From Streptomyces sennicomposti (GTDB lineage: Bacteria > Actinomycetota > Actinomycetes > Streptomycetales > Streptomycetaceae), in the NCBI RefSeq assembly GCF_019890635.1, contig NZ_JAIOAB010000023.1, positions 1 to 64,000 on the forward strand: DNA of 64,000 nt. The letters run 5' to 3'. The notes under the pieces were generated by a model, which worked only from the letters and a program-made list of their open reading frames with translations, searched no databases and had not been told where the DNA came from. Shown here piece after piece: positions 10,819 through 19,276 of this stretch (positions are counted from its first letter, which is position 1; every line of letters begins with the position of its first letter). Both the position numbers and the translations under genes were made by a program.

Positions 10819-11564
10819 AGCTCACCCTGCGCGTCTGGCGGCAGAAGAACGCCGGCGCCGACGGAGCCATGTCCACCTACCAGGTGGACGACATCTCGCC
10901 CGACATGTCCTTCCTGGAAATGCTGGACGTCCTCAACGAACAGCTCATCCTCGCCGGCGAGGACCCGGTCGCCTTCGACCACGACTGCCGCGAGGGCATC
11001 TGCGGCGCGTGCAGCCTCGTCATCAACGGCGACGCGCACGGCCCCGAGCGCACCACCACCTGCCAGCTGCACATGCGGTCCTTCCAGGACGGCGACACCA
11101 TCGACATCGAGCCGTGGCGGGCCGCCGCCTTCCCGGTGGTCAAGGACCTGGTGGTCGACCGCTCCGCCTTCGACCGGATCATCCAGGCCGGCGGCTACAT
11201 CACCGCCCCCACCGGCTCCGCCCCCGAGGCCCACGCCACACCCGTACCGAAGCCGGACGCCGACTTCGCCTTCGAGCACGCCGAGTGCATCGGCTGCGGA
11301 GCCTGCGTCGCCGCCTGTCCCAACGGCGCGGCCATGCTCTTCACCTCCGCCAAGGTCAACCACCTGGGCGTCCTGCCGCAGGGCGCGCCCGAGCGCGAGA
11401 CCCGCGTCCTGGACATGGTCGCCCAGATGGACGAGGAGGGCTTCGGCGGCTGCACCCTGGCCGGCGAGTGCGCCACCGCCTGCCCCAAGGGCATCCCCCT
11501 GGTCTCCATCACCAGCATGAACAAGGAGTGGCTGCGGGCCACCCGCAAGGCGGCCAAGCGGTAG
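10815..11564 (+). CDS. sdhB: Succinate dehydrogenase iron-sulfur subunit
   Basis: A 249-residue FeS protein starting at ATG 10815 in an ATGA overlap with sdhA. The N-terminal plant-type [2Fe-2S] site is [10 protein letters not shown]. The C-terminal ferredoxin-like region has [13 protein letters not shown] and [11 protein letters not shown] for the [4Fe-4S] and [3Fe-4S] or [4Fe-4S] clusters. It links flavoprotein to cytochrome b. It is the last gene of the operon and is followed by a hairpin terminator. Confidence 0.95.
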
Positions 11565-11604
11565 CCCGCACCGCCGACACACGTTCGCCGACAGGGTGCG
11601 GACG

Positions 11605-11641
11605 GGCGGGACCGGGAGTGGTGCTCATCCCCGGTCCCGCC
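11605..11641. terminator. Hairpin terminator after the sdh operon
   Basis: A 12-bp perfect stem (GGCGGGACCGGG at 11605-11616, complement at 11630-11641) with a 13-nt loop, 41 bp past the sdhB stop and before the acyltransferase pair. No T-run. Confidence 0.6.
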
Positions 11642-11807
11642 AGGCACCCCGGGCATTCAACAACCGCACACCCGCCCTCTTGGCACCGGTCACGCTGAGG
11701 ACAGCCGGCATCGGGAGAACAGGGACGACGGACCGCACCGCCGGTCCGCCGTCCCCGTCCGTCTTCCGCACCCGTCTTCCGCACCGGACCGCGACCAGGA
11801 GGCACCC

Positions 11808-12593
11808 ATGACCGGCGGCACCGCACTCGCCAGCCCCCCACAGCCCACGGCCCCCACCCGCTACACCGTCGGCCTGGCCCGCGACGAGGAGGACGTACGG
11901 GCCGCGCAGCGGCTGCGCCACGACGTCTTCGCCGGCGAGATGGGCGCCCTGCTCACCACCCCGCAGCCCGGCCACGACATCGACGCCTTCGACGCGTACT
12001 GCGACCACCTGCTGGTGCGCGACACCGGCACCGGACAGGTCGTCGGCACCTACCGCCTGCTGCCGCCCGAGCGGGCCGCCGTCGCCGGACGCCTCTACGC
12101 CGAGAGCGAGTTCGACCTCACCCGGCTCGACGCCATCCGCCCCGGCCTGGTCGAGGTCGGCCGTTCCTGCGTGCACCCCGACCACCGCGACGGCACGGTC
12201 ATCGGCCTGATCTGGGCCGGACTGGCCCGCTACATGGTCGACCGCGGCCACGAATGGCTCGCCGGCTGCTGCTCCATACCCCTCGCCGACGGCGGCGCCC
12301 TCGCCACGGCCACCTGGAACCGGGTCGCCGCCAAACACCTCGCGCCGCCGGAGCACCGGGTGCGCCCGCTGCTGCCGTGGACGCCGCGCCCCGCGGCCAC
12401 CGGCCCGGCCGGGCCCGCGCCCCGCACCGAGCTGCCCGCCCTGCTGCGCGGCTACCTCCGCCTGGGCGCCCGGGTGTGCGGCGAACCCGCCCACGACCCC
12501 GACTTCGGCGTCGCCGACCTGTACGTGCTGCTGTCGATGCGCCAGGTCAACCCGCGCTATCTGCGGCACTTCCTCTCCCTCGTCCCGGCCTGA
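11808..12593 (+). CDS. GNAT-type N-acyltransferase (OlsB-like)
   Basis: A 261-residue protein with CCAGGAGG upstream of ATG 11808. The core (AAQRLRHDVFAGEMG, DHLLVRD, VVGTYRLLPPE, EVGRSCVHPDHR) matches the OlsB family, which transfers an acyl chain to ornithine to make lyso-ornithine lipid, and related autoinducer-synthase-like acyltransferases. The next gene, two bases on, encodes a PlsC-type O-acyltransferase as expected for OlsA, so a phosphorus-free aminolipid pathway is likely. The acceptor amino acid cannot be read from the sequence. Confidence 0.82.
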   Translation: MTGGTALASPPQPTAPTRYTVGLARDEEDVRAAQRLRHDVFAGEMGALLTTPQPGHDIDAFDAYCDHLLVRDTGTGQVVGTYRLLPPERAAVAGRLYAESEFDLTRLDAIRPGLVEVGRSCVHPDHRDGTVIGLIWAGLARYMVDRGHEWLAGCCSIPLADGGALATATWNRVAAKHLAPPEHRVRPLLPWTPRPAATGPAGPAPRTELPALLRGYLRLGARVCGEPAHDPDFGVADLYVLLSMRQVNPRYLRHFLSLVPA

Positions 12594-13561
12594 TGAGCGC
12601 CTGGCTGCCCACCGCCCCCTGCACCCCGGGGGCGTGCGTGAAGGCGACGGGCTCGGCGGCGGCCGTACCGCGCGCCGTCCTGCGGCTCACGGCGGTCCTG
12701 GCACTGCTGCTCGCCGGGGTGGCCCTCTCGCCGCTCGGCCGCCGCGTACCGGCCGACTGGATCAGACGGTGGTGCCGGGCGATCGTGCGCGCGGCGGGAG
12801 TCCGCGTCCGCGTCACCGGCCCCGCCGCCCCCGCCGGCGGCCTCCTGCTGGTCGCCCACCATGTCTCCTGGCTGGACATCCCCCTGCTGGCGGCGGTGCG
12901 CCCGGCCAGGATGCTCGCCAAGACCGAGATCCGCCGCTGGCCGGTGGCGGGGGCGCTCGTGGCGCGCGGCGGCGCCCTGTTCATCGAACGCGACCGGTTG
13001 CGCGCCCTGCCGGACACCGTCGCCCGGATCGCCGCGGCGCTGCGCGGGGGCTCGGCGGTCGCGGCGTTCCCCGAGGGCAGCACCTGGTGCGGGCGGGCCC
13101 GAGGCCGCTTCCACCGGGCCGTCTTCCAGGCCGCGCTGGACGCCCGCGTACCGGTGCAGCCGGTCCGCATCCGCTACCTGGAGGCCGGGGGAGAGGCCAG
13201 CACCGCACCGGCCTTCGTCGGCGACGACACCCTCCTGGCGTCGGTGTGGCGGGTGCTCTCGGCCCGCGGCCTGACGGCCGAGGTCGAGATACGCCCCGCC
13301 GTCCCGCCGGGCGCCCACCCCGACCGCCGCACCCTGGCCCGCGCGGCCGAGCCCGACGACGGGGCGAGGCCGTGCGCGGGGCTGGGTGGTGCCGCCGGTA
13401 CGCCTACGGTCGGCGAACCGGGGGTCATGAGGGACTCCCCGGCTCCGCGCACAGGGACCGATGAACGGTCTCGGTTCCGTCCCCGGCCCGGCACTCGGCG
13501 AGGTCCGTCAGCCCCGTCTCAGCGACGTCCGGCAGCCCCGCCGCCCTTGCCGTCCCCGTAG
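12593..13561 (+). CDS. PlsC-type 1-acylglycerol/lyso-lipid acyltransferase (OlsA-like)
   Basis: A 322-residue acyltransferase; ATG 12593 overlaps the preceding TGA (TGATG). After an N-terminal hydrophobic segment (about 24-42) come the PlsC signatures: HHVSWLD (HX4D catalytic), GGALFIERD, and FPEGST. The conserved domain ends near residue 250. The remaining ~70 residues are Pro/Arg-rich and run 43 bp into the 3' end of the convergent uvrA-like gene, so the natural stop may have been lost or frameshifted. It is coupled to the OlsB-like gene and probably adds the second fatty acyl chain. Confidence 0.85.
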   Translation: MSAWLPTAPCTPGACVKATGSAAAVPRAVLRLTAVLALLLAGVALSPLGRRVPADWIRRWCRAIVRAAGVRVRVTGPAAPAGGLLLVAHHVSWLDIPLLAAVRPARMLAKTEIRRWPVAGALVARGGALFIERDRLRALPDTVARIAAALRGGSAVAAFPEGSTWCGRARGRFHRAVFQAALDARVPVQPVRIRYLEAGGEASTAPAFVGDDTLLASVWRVLSARGLTAEVEIRPAVPPGAHPDRRTLARAAEPDDGARPCAGLGGAAGTPTVGEPGVMRDSPAPRTGTDERSRFRPRPGTRRGPSAPSQRRPAAPPPLPSP

Positions 13562-15897
13562 CCCCCTCCGTCCAGCGCCCGCGCCAGATAGGGCGCCGTG
13601 GCGCTGCCCGCCGTGCGGGCCACCTCCGCCGGAGTGCCCGCCGCCACGATCCGGCCGCCCGCGTCGCCGCCGCCCGGCCCCAGGTCGACGACGTGGTCGG
13701 CGGCCGCGGCGACGGACATGTCGTGCTCGACCACGATCACGGTGTGCCCGCCGTCCACCAGCCCGTGCAACTGCCGCATCAGCACCTCGACATCGGCGGG
13801 ATGCAGCCCGGTCGTCGGCTCGTCGAGCAGATAGAGGGTGTGCCCGCGCCGCCCGCGCTGCAACTCGCTCGCCAGCTTGATCCGCTGCGCCTCGCCGCCG
13901 GACAGCTCGGTCGCGGGCTGCCCGAGCCGGAGATAGCCGAGGCCGACGTCCAGCAGGGCGCCCAGGCTGCGGGAGACGGCCGGGTTGTCGGCGAAGAACT
14001 CCGCCGCGGCCTCCACCGTCAGATCCAGCACCTGCGCGATGTTCCGCCCCCGGTACGTCACCTCCAGCGTCTCGGGGTTGTACCGGGCGCCGCCGCAGTC
14101 CGGGCACGGGGCGTACGTGCTCGGCAGGAACAGCAGCTCCACGCTCACGAAGCCCTCGCCCTGACAGGTCTCGCACCGCCCGCCGGACACGTTGAACGAG
14201 AACCGCCCGACCCCGTACCCGCGGGCGCGGGCCTCGTCCGTGCCGGCGAACACCTTCCGCACGGTGTCGAACAGACCGGTGTAGGTGGCCAGGTTGGAGC
14301 GCGGGGTGCGCCCGATCGGCTTCTGGTCGACGCGGACCAGCCGCCCGACGCCGGGCAGGTCCTCGGTGATCTCACCGATGAGCGTGGACTTCCCCGACCC
14401 GGACACACCCGTGACGGCGGTGAACGCGCCGAGCGGGAACTCGGCCGTGACCGCGCGCAGGTTGTGCCGGCTCACCGGCCCGACCTTCAACGTGCCATGC
14501 CCGCACCGGACTTGACGAACAGGCTCCTCGGTGCGCCCGAACAGGAAACGGGCGGTGGCCGACCCGGCGACGCCCGCCAGTTCGGCGACGGGCCCGCTGT
14601 GCAGCACCCGCCCGCCGTGCTCCCCGGCGAGCGGCCCCACGTCCACGACCCAGTCCGCGCCCCGTACGACATCGAGATGGTGCTCCACCACGAACACCGA
14701 GTTGCCCGCCGCCTTCAGCTGCCGCAGCATCGCCAGCAGGGCCTCGGTGTCCGCCGGGTGCAGTCCCGCCGACGGCTCGTCCAGCACGTACACCACACCG
14801 AACAGCCCCGAGCGCAACTGCGTGGCGAGCCGCAGCCGTTGCAGCTCGCCCGACGACAGGGTGGGCGTCGCACGGTCCAGGCTGAGGTAGCCGAGACCCA
14901 GCTCCACGACGGGCGCGATACGGGACTTGAGGTCGTCGGTCAGAACCCGGGCGACCTCGCCGGCGCCGCGCAGACTCCCGGCCAGCTCGGACAACGGCAG
15001 CGCCGCCAGCTCGGCGATGGTGCGCCCCGCGAAGGTGACCGCCAGCGCCTCGGGCCGCAGCCTGCTGCCGCCGCACACCGGGCACGGCGCGGAGGCGAGG
15101 AACCGCTCGGCCTTGGCCCTGAGCGTCGGGCTCTTCGAATCGGCGAACGTCTTCATCACATACCGCCGGGCGCTCATGTACGTGCCCTGGTAGGGCCGTT
15201 GGATGCGGTCGGCGTCGCGCACCGGGTGCACGGTCACCACGGGCTGCTCGTCCGTGAACAGGATCCACTCGCGCTGCTCGGCGGGCAGCGCGTGCCAGGG
15301 CCGGTCCACGTCGTAGCCGAGGGCGTCCAGGATGTCCCGCAGGTTCTTGCCCTGCCAGGCCCCCGGCCACGCGGCGATCGCGCCCTCGCGGATGGACAAC
15401 GATGGGTCGGGGACGAGGAGTTCCTCACTCGTGCGGTGCACCCGTCCGAGCCCATGGCACTCCGGGCAGGCCCCGGCCGCGGTGTTCGGCGAGAAGGCGT
15501 CCGAGTCCAGCCGCTCCGCACCCGGCGGATACTCCCCGGCCCGCGAGAACAGCATCCGCAGCGAGTTGGACAGATTGGTCACCGTCCCGACGGACGACCG
15601 CGAGGTCGGCGCGGCCCGCCGCTGCTGCAACGACACGGCCGGCGGCAGCCCGCTGATCTCCCCGACCTTCGGCGCCCCCACCTGATGGATCAGCCGCCGC
15701 GCATACGGCGCCACCGACTCGAAGTACCGCCGCTGCGCCTCCGCGTACACCGTCCCGAACGCCAGCGACGACTTCCCCGACCCCGACACCCCGGTGAACA
15801 CCACCAGCGCGTCCCGCGGAACATCGACGTCCACCCCCTGAAGATTGTGCTCCCGGGCACCACGCACACGGACGTAGGGGTCGTGGCTGCTGCACAT
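13519..15897 (-). CDS. UvrA2-type ABC ATPase (excinuclease A paralogue)
   Basis: A 792-residue protein with two UvrA-type ATPase halves: Walker A GVSGSGKSSLAFG near 35 and GVSGSGKSTLIGE in the second half, signature motifs LSSGELQRLRLA and LSGGEAQRIKLA, and zinc-site pairs CPECHG, CPVCGG, CETCQG and CPDCGG. It is about 150 residues shorter than housekeeping UvrA, consistent with the class-II paralogues that lack the UvrB-binding domain. Those are linked to tolerance of DNA-intercalating antibiotics rather than core repair. Its neighbour is a MerR-clamp fusion regulator on the same strand, 123 bp upstream. Confidence 0.9.
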   Translation of the reverse strand: MCSSHDPYVRVRGAREHNLQGVDVDVPRDALVVFTGVSGSGKSSLAFGTVYAEAQRRYFESVAPYARRLIHQVGAPKVGEISGLPPAVSLQQRRAAPTSRSSVGTVTNLSNSLRMLFSRAGEYPPGAERLDSDAFSPNTAAGACPECHGLGRVHRTSEELLVPDPSLSIREGAIAAWPGAWQGKNLRDILDALGYDVDRPWHALPAEQREWILFTDEQPVVTVHPVRDADRIQRPYQGTYMSARRYVMKTFADSKSPTLRAKAERFLASAPCPVCGGSRLRPEALAVTFAGRTIAELAALPLSELAGSLRGAGEVARVLTDDLKSRIAPVVELGLGYLSLDRATPTLSSGELQRLRLATQLRSGLFGVVYVLDEPSAGLHPADTEALLAMLRQLKAAGNSVFVVEHHLDVVRGADWVVDVGPLAGEHGGRVLHSGPVAELAGVAGSATARFLFGRTEEPVRQVRCGHGTLKVGPVSRHNLRAVTAEFPLGAFTAVTGVSGSGKSTLIGEITEDLPGVGRLVRVDQKPIGRTPRSNLATYTGLFDTVRKVFAGTDEARARGYGVGRFSFNVSGGRCETCQGEGFVSVELLFLPSTYAPCPDCGGARYNPETLEVTYRGRNIAQVLDLTVEAAAEFFADNPAVSRSLGALLDVGLGYLRLGQPATELSGGEAQRIKLASELQRGRRGHTLYLLDEPTTGLHPADVEVLMRQLHGLVDGGHTVIVVEHDMSVAAAADHVVDLGPGGGDAGGRIVAAGTPAEVARTAGSATAPYLARALDGGGYGDGKGGGAAGRR

Positions 15898-16020
15898 GTG
15901 ACGACACTCCGAACATAGGGACGGACAAACCCCACCATTCTACGCGCCCCCGACCGCCGCCTCCCGCCGAGCACCGCCCACCCCGGCTGAGGCGCGCCGC
16001 CTCAGGCCGTCCATCGTCGC

Positions 16021-17103
16021 CTACTCGCTCAGCCGCACCGGCATCAGGATCGAGAACGTGTCCTCGTCGTCGGGGCGGCGGACGGCCAGGGGTGTGGCGG
16101 GGGTGCCGAACTCCAGGGTCAGGGTGGGGCGGGCCGCTGCTGTCAGGGCGTGCAGCAGGTAGTCGCGGTCGAAGGCGACGGTGTCGGACGTGTCGTCGCC
16201 GTCCCCGCACACGGTCACCGTGCCGTCGGCCGTCACCCTGAGCACGCTGAGGTCGCGGGGCGCGCCGTCCTGCTGGCGTGGCTCGCTCGCGTGGACCGGG
16301 CCGGTCTCCAGGGCCGTGCGGAAAGCGGCCGTGTCGATGCGGGCGCGGCGTCCGGTCGGCAGGTCGAGGAGGCGGCGGTAGTCGGGGAAGTCGTGGTCGA
16401 GGCACCAGCCGGTCGTCCGACGGTCTCCGGTGTCCAGCGTCAAGCGGTCGCCCTCCACGACGAGTTGGGCTGTCTCCTCGCCGTCGAGCAGGGCGCGGAT
16501 CGCGTCCGTCAGCGGGAGGGGTGCGATGACCTGGGTGTGCGGGCCGTCGTGGGTCGTGGTGCGGGTCCGGGCGATCGCCATCCGGTAGCGGTCGGTGGCC
16601 ACGACGCGCAGAGCGTCGTCCTCGATGTCGAGCAGGACGCCGCCGAGCATCGGGAGTTCCGGGTCCGTACCGGCCGCGAAGCGGACCGCGTCCAGGGCGG
16701 CGGCCAACTCCGGGGCCGGGAGGGCGAGGTGGACGGGGGTGGCGGGAAGCGCGGGCATGGGGTTCTCCCTGCGGTCGAGTCGGGCGCGGAGCGCGGAGAA
16801 CTCCTCGCGTGCGTCGGACAGGCCCCGTTCGAGACGGCGCAGGTGTGCCTGGAGCAGGCCCCGCACCAGGTCCGGGTCGGCGCCGGACCAGCCGGCCAGG
16901 ACGAGGCGGATGTCGGCGAGCGGCATCCCGGCCCGGCGCAGCCGCGCCAGCACCGCCGCCTCGGCGCGCTGCCCGGCGCCGTACCAGCGGTAGCCGCTCG
17001 CCGGGTCCACCCGGGCGGGGACCAGCACACCGGCACGGTCGTAGAAACGCAGCGCGCTCACGCTCAGCCCGCTCTCCCGGGCCAGCTCGCCGATGCTGTA
17101 CAT
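16021..17103 (-). CDS. MerR regulator fused to a DNA polymerase III beta-clamp-like domain
   Basis: A 360-residue protein. ATG 17103 is preferred over GTG 17115 because GGAGAA sits 6 bp before it. Residues 1-70 are a MerR winged helix (YSIGELARESGLSVSALRFYD, then SGYRWY), followed by a linker helix to about 118. The remainder looks like two domains of the replicative sliding clamp: LPMLGGVLLDIEDDALRVVATDRYRMAIA, DFPDYRRLLD, DRDYLLHAL and the clamp-like C-terminus FSILMPVRL. It is too short for a full three-domain clamp plus HTH. Its function is unknown. Possibilities are a damage- or ligand-sensing activator of uvrA2, or a clamp-protein interactor. A MerR-style palindrome lies just upstream. 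Confidence 0.85.
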   Translation of the reverse strand: MYSIGELARESGLSVSALRFYDRAGVLVPARVDPASGYRWYGAGQRAEAAVLARLRRAGMPLADIRLVLAGWSGADPDLVRGLLQAHLRRLERGLSDAREEFSALRARLDRRENPMPALPATPVHLALPAPELAAALDAVRFAAGTDPELPMLGGVLLDIEDDALRVVATDRYRMAIARTRTTTHDGPHTQVIAPLPLTDAIRALLDGEETAQLVVEGDRLTLDTGDRRTTGWCLDHDFPDYRRLLDLPTGRRARIDTAAFRTALETGPVHASEPRQQDGAPRDLSVLRVTADGTVTVCGDGDDTSDTVAFDRDYLLHALTAAARPTLTLEFGTPATPLAVRRPDDEDTFSILMPVRLSE

Positions 17104-17130
17104 GTCGTTCTCCACGACCGCAACCCTGGG

Positions 17131-17153
17131 CCCTCGACCAGGTCGAGGGTCAA
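17131..17153 (-). promoter_or_regulatory. MerR-type operator/promoter of the MerR-clamp gene
   Basis: On the minus strand the region reads TTGACC followed by a near-perfect palindrome CCCTCGACC-TGGTCGAGGG (17131-17149), 28 bp before the ATG. MerR activators bind palindromes overlapping the spacer of promoters with a -35 TTGACC, exactly this layout. Autoregulation is inferred. Confidence 0.7.
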
Positions 17154-17185
17154 GTCACGACCGGCGGGAGACCTCGGCCCCGGTG

Positions 17186-19177
17186 TCAGGCGGGGCAGTC
17201 GGCCGAGGAGTCGGCTGTGCCCCAGCGGACCATCAGATAGCCGGAGGCGCCCACCTCCGCCACGGCGTAGCGGTCGTACGGCCAGTTCGCGCTCGCGTCC
17301 CGCTGGGCGACGAGGGCGCGGCAGGCCACCCCCGCGGCCATGGCCGCCCAGGTGTCGACCTGCTCCTGGTTCCAGCGGACGTAGTCGGACCACACGTACA
17401 TCGCCGAGTCGCCCGGGTCGAAGCCCACCTTGATCTGCGCGTTGCCGAGCGTCCGGTCGGTGCCGAGCGTCCGGCGCATCGCGTTGCTCCGCTCGATGAT
17501 GTTCCGGGCGGCGCGGTCGGCGACGCGGATCTCGTCGCCGTCGGTGCTGGGGATCATCGCCTGTGCCAGGCCGTCGTCGCCGGGCTGCCAGTCCGGTACG
17601 GAGCCGGTGTTTTCGCCGTCGTCGTCCTCCGCGCCTGATGTGCAACGGGTGTTGGTCACGAAGTCGTCCTGCCAGGTCACCTGCGGGTCGCGGCCCGTCT
17701 CCTCCTTCACCATGACATACGTGCGGTACGGCAGGTCCGGGTGCAGGCGCAGGACGACGTCCCTGAGGGACTCGCACATCGTCCCGGCGATCCGCGTCTC
17801 CGCGTACATCGTCCCCGCCTCGTCGGAGGAGAGCCGGTAGGAGAAGTACACCTCCCGGCGGGACGGGTGGAAGCGGACGCCGCCCGGCGTGAAGGCCGCG
17901 CCCTCACCCAGGTCGAGGGTGCCTTCGTCGTGCAGCATCGCCTGCGCCACGTCGTGCTCGCCCGCGCCCTGTGCCGTACGCGCCTCGGCCCAGCTCACGG
18001 CGGTCGGCGGGCCGTCGCTCGTGTCCGTGCTCCGCTTCTGCTCCGCCGTCGCGCCGCTGCGCGCCGCGCTCGCGGACGCCTTTCCCGGCCCCGCCGTGGT
18101 CGCGGAGTCCGCCGCCGCGTGCCCGCCGCCCCCGGAGCCGGAGGGCATCAGCGCCACCGCACCGCCCGCCAGCCCGCCCACGAGCGCCGCCGCGAGCACC
18201 ACGGCGCCCACCACCCGCCTCTTGGACCGGCCTGCGGGCGCGTGCCAGGTGGGATCGGCGCCGGCCGGTACGTCCCACACGGCGGCGACCACGTCCCCGG
18301 CCATGGTCGGCAGCGCGTGGGCGTCCACCACCTGCGTCGCCTGGACCGCCAGCGACTCCTCGCACTCCCGGGCCGCCTCGGCCGCCGACGGACGGTCCTC
18401 GGGGTCCTTCGCCAACGCCCTTTCCACGACGCCCCGCAGTGACTGCAGGAGGCCGTCCAGGTCCGGCTCGCCCGACATCACCCGGAACGCGACCACATCG
18501 GGCGCTCCGGCCCCGAACGGAAGCCGCCCCGTGGCCGCGTACGCCACGAGCGCGCCCCACGCGAACACGTCGCCCGCGGGCCCCGCGGCCCCGGTGCGGT
18601 ACTGCTCCGGGCTGATCCAGCCCGGCGTCCCGGTCATCACGCCGGTACGGGTGACACTGGTGCCGTCGACGGCGTGCGCTATGCCGAAGTCCAGGACGCG
18701 CGGCCCGGACGGCGTCAGGATGACGTTCTGCGGCTTCACGTCACGGTGGACGACGCCCGCGCGGTGCACGTCGGCGAGGGCCCGCGCGGTGGCCGTCGCG
18801 AGCGCGTGCAGGCTCGCCCCGCCGAGCGGGCCGTGCGCCAGGACGTGCTCGTTCAGGGTCGGGCCGGGGACGTAGGCGGTGGCCAGCCACGGGGTCTGTG
18901 CGTCGGCGTCCGCGGCGAGCAGCGGCACGAGGTAGGGCCCGCTGACACGCGAGGACAGGTCCACCTCGCGCCTGAACCGGGCCCGGAACTCGGGCTCTTG
19001 GGCCTGCTGGGGGTGAATCACCTTCACCGCGACCCGGGTTCCGTCGGGCGCGAGCGCCGCGTGCACGGTGCCCATGCCCCCCGCGCCGAGCCGGCCGACG
19101 ACGCGGTACGGGCCGATGCGCGCGGGGTCGCCGGGACGCGCCGGGAGGACCCTCCCGCCGGAGCCGTTGTCGCTCAC
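17186..19177 (-). CDS. Receptor-type serine/threonine protein kinase
   Basis: A 663-residue PknB-like kinase starting at GTG 19177. The kinase domain (about 20-280) has GAGGMGTVHAA, VAVKVI, HRDVKPQN, DFGIA and SPEQ. A juxtamembrane linker leads to one transmembrane helix (about 318-340, VVGAVVLAAALVGGLAGGAVALM). The extracytoplasmic part is a Ser/Thr/Ala-rich stalk then a ~250-residue domain that is not PASTA. It has four Cys residues (TMCESL, TRCTSG, VACRAL, ADCPA) that could form two disulfides. This domain probably senses an external signal; ligand unknown. The gene stands alone. Confidence 0.92.
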   Translation of the reverse strand: MSDNGSGGRVLPARPGDPARIGPYRVVGRLGAGGMGTVHAALAPDGTRVAVKVIHPQQAQEPEFRARFRREVDLSSRVSGPYLVPLLAADADAQTPWLATAYVPGPTLNEHVLAHGPLGGASLHALATATARALADVHRAGVVHRDVKPQNVILTPSGPRVLDFGIAHAVDGTSVTRTGVMTGTPGWISPEQYRTGAAGPAGDVFAWGALVAYAATGRLPFGAGAPDVVAFRVMSGEPDLDGLLQSLRGVVERALAKDPEDRPSAAEAARECEESLAVQATQVVDAHALPTMAGDVVAAVWDVPAGADPTWHAPAGRSKRRVVGAVVLAAALVGGLAGGAVALMPSGSGGGGHAAADSATTAGPGKASASAARSGATAEQKRSTDTSDGPPTAVSWAEARTAQGAGEHDVAQAMLHDEGTLDLGEGAAFTPGGVRFHPSRREVYFSYRLSSDEAGTMYAETRIAGTMCESLRDVVLRLHPDLPYRTYVMVKEETGRDPQVTWQDDFVTNTRCTSGAEDDDGENTGSVPDWQPGDDGLAQAMIPSTDGDEIRVADRAARNIIERSNAMRRTLGTDRTLGNAQIKVGFDPGDSAMYVWSDYVRWNQEQVDTWAAMAAGVACRALVAQRDASANWPYDRYAVAEVGASGYLMVRWGTADSSADCPA

Positions 19178-19276
19178 AGATGGTCCCTTCGCACGTGATC
19201 GCCTGTCTGCGGGACGCGCACGGCGAGGAGTTGAGCCCGCCGCGCCGTCGGTGCAGAGAATGTGATGGTACGCGGA

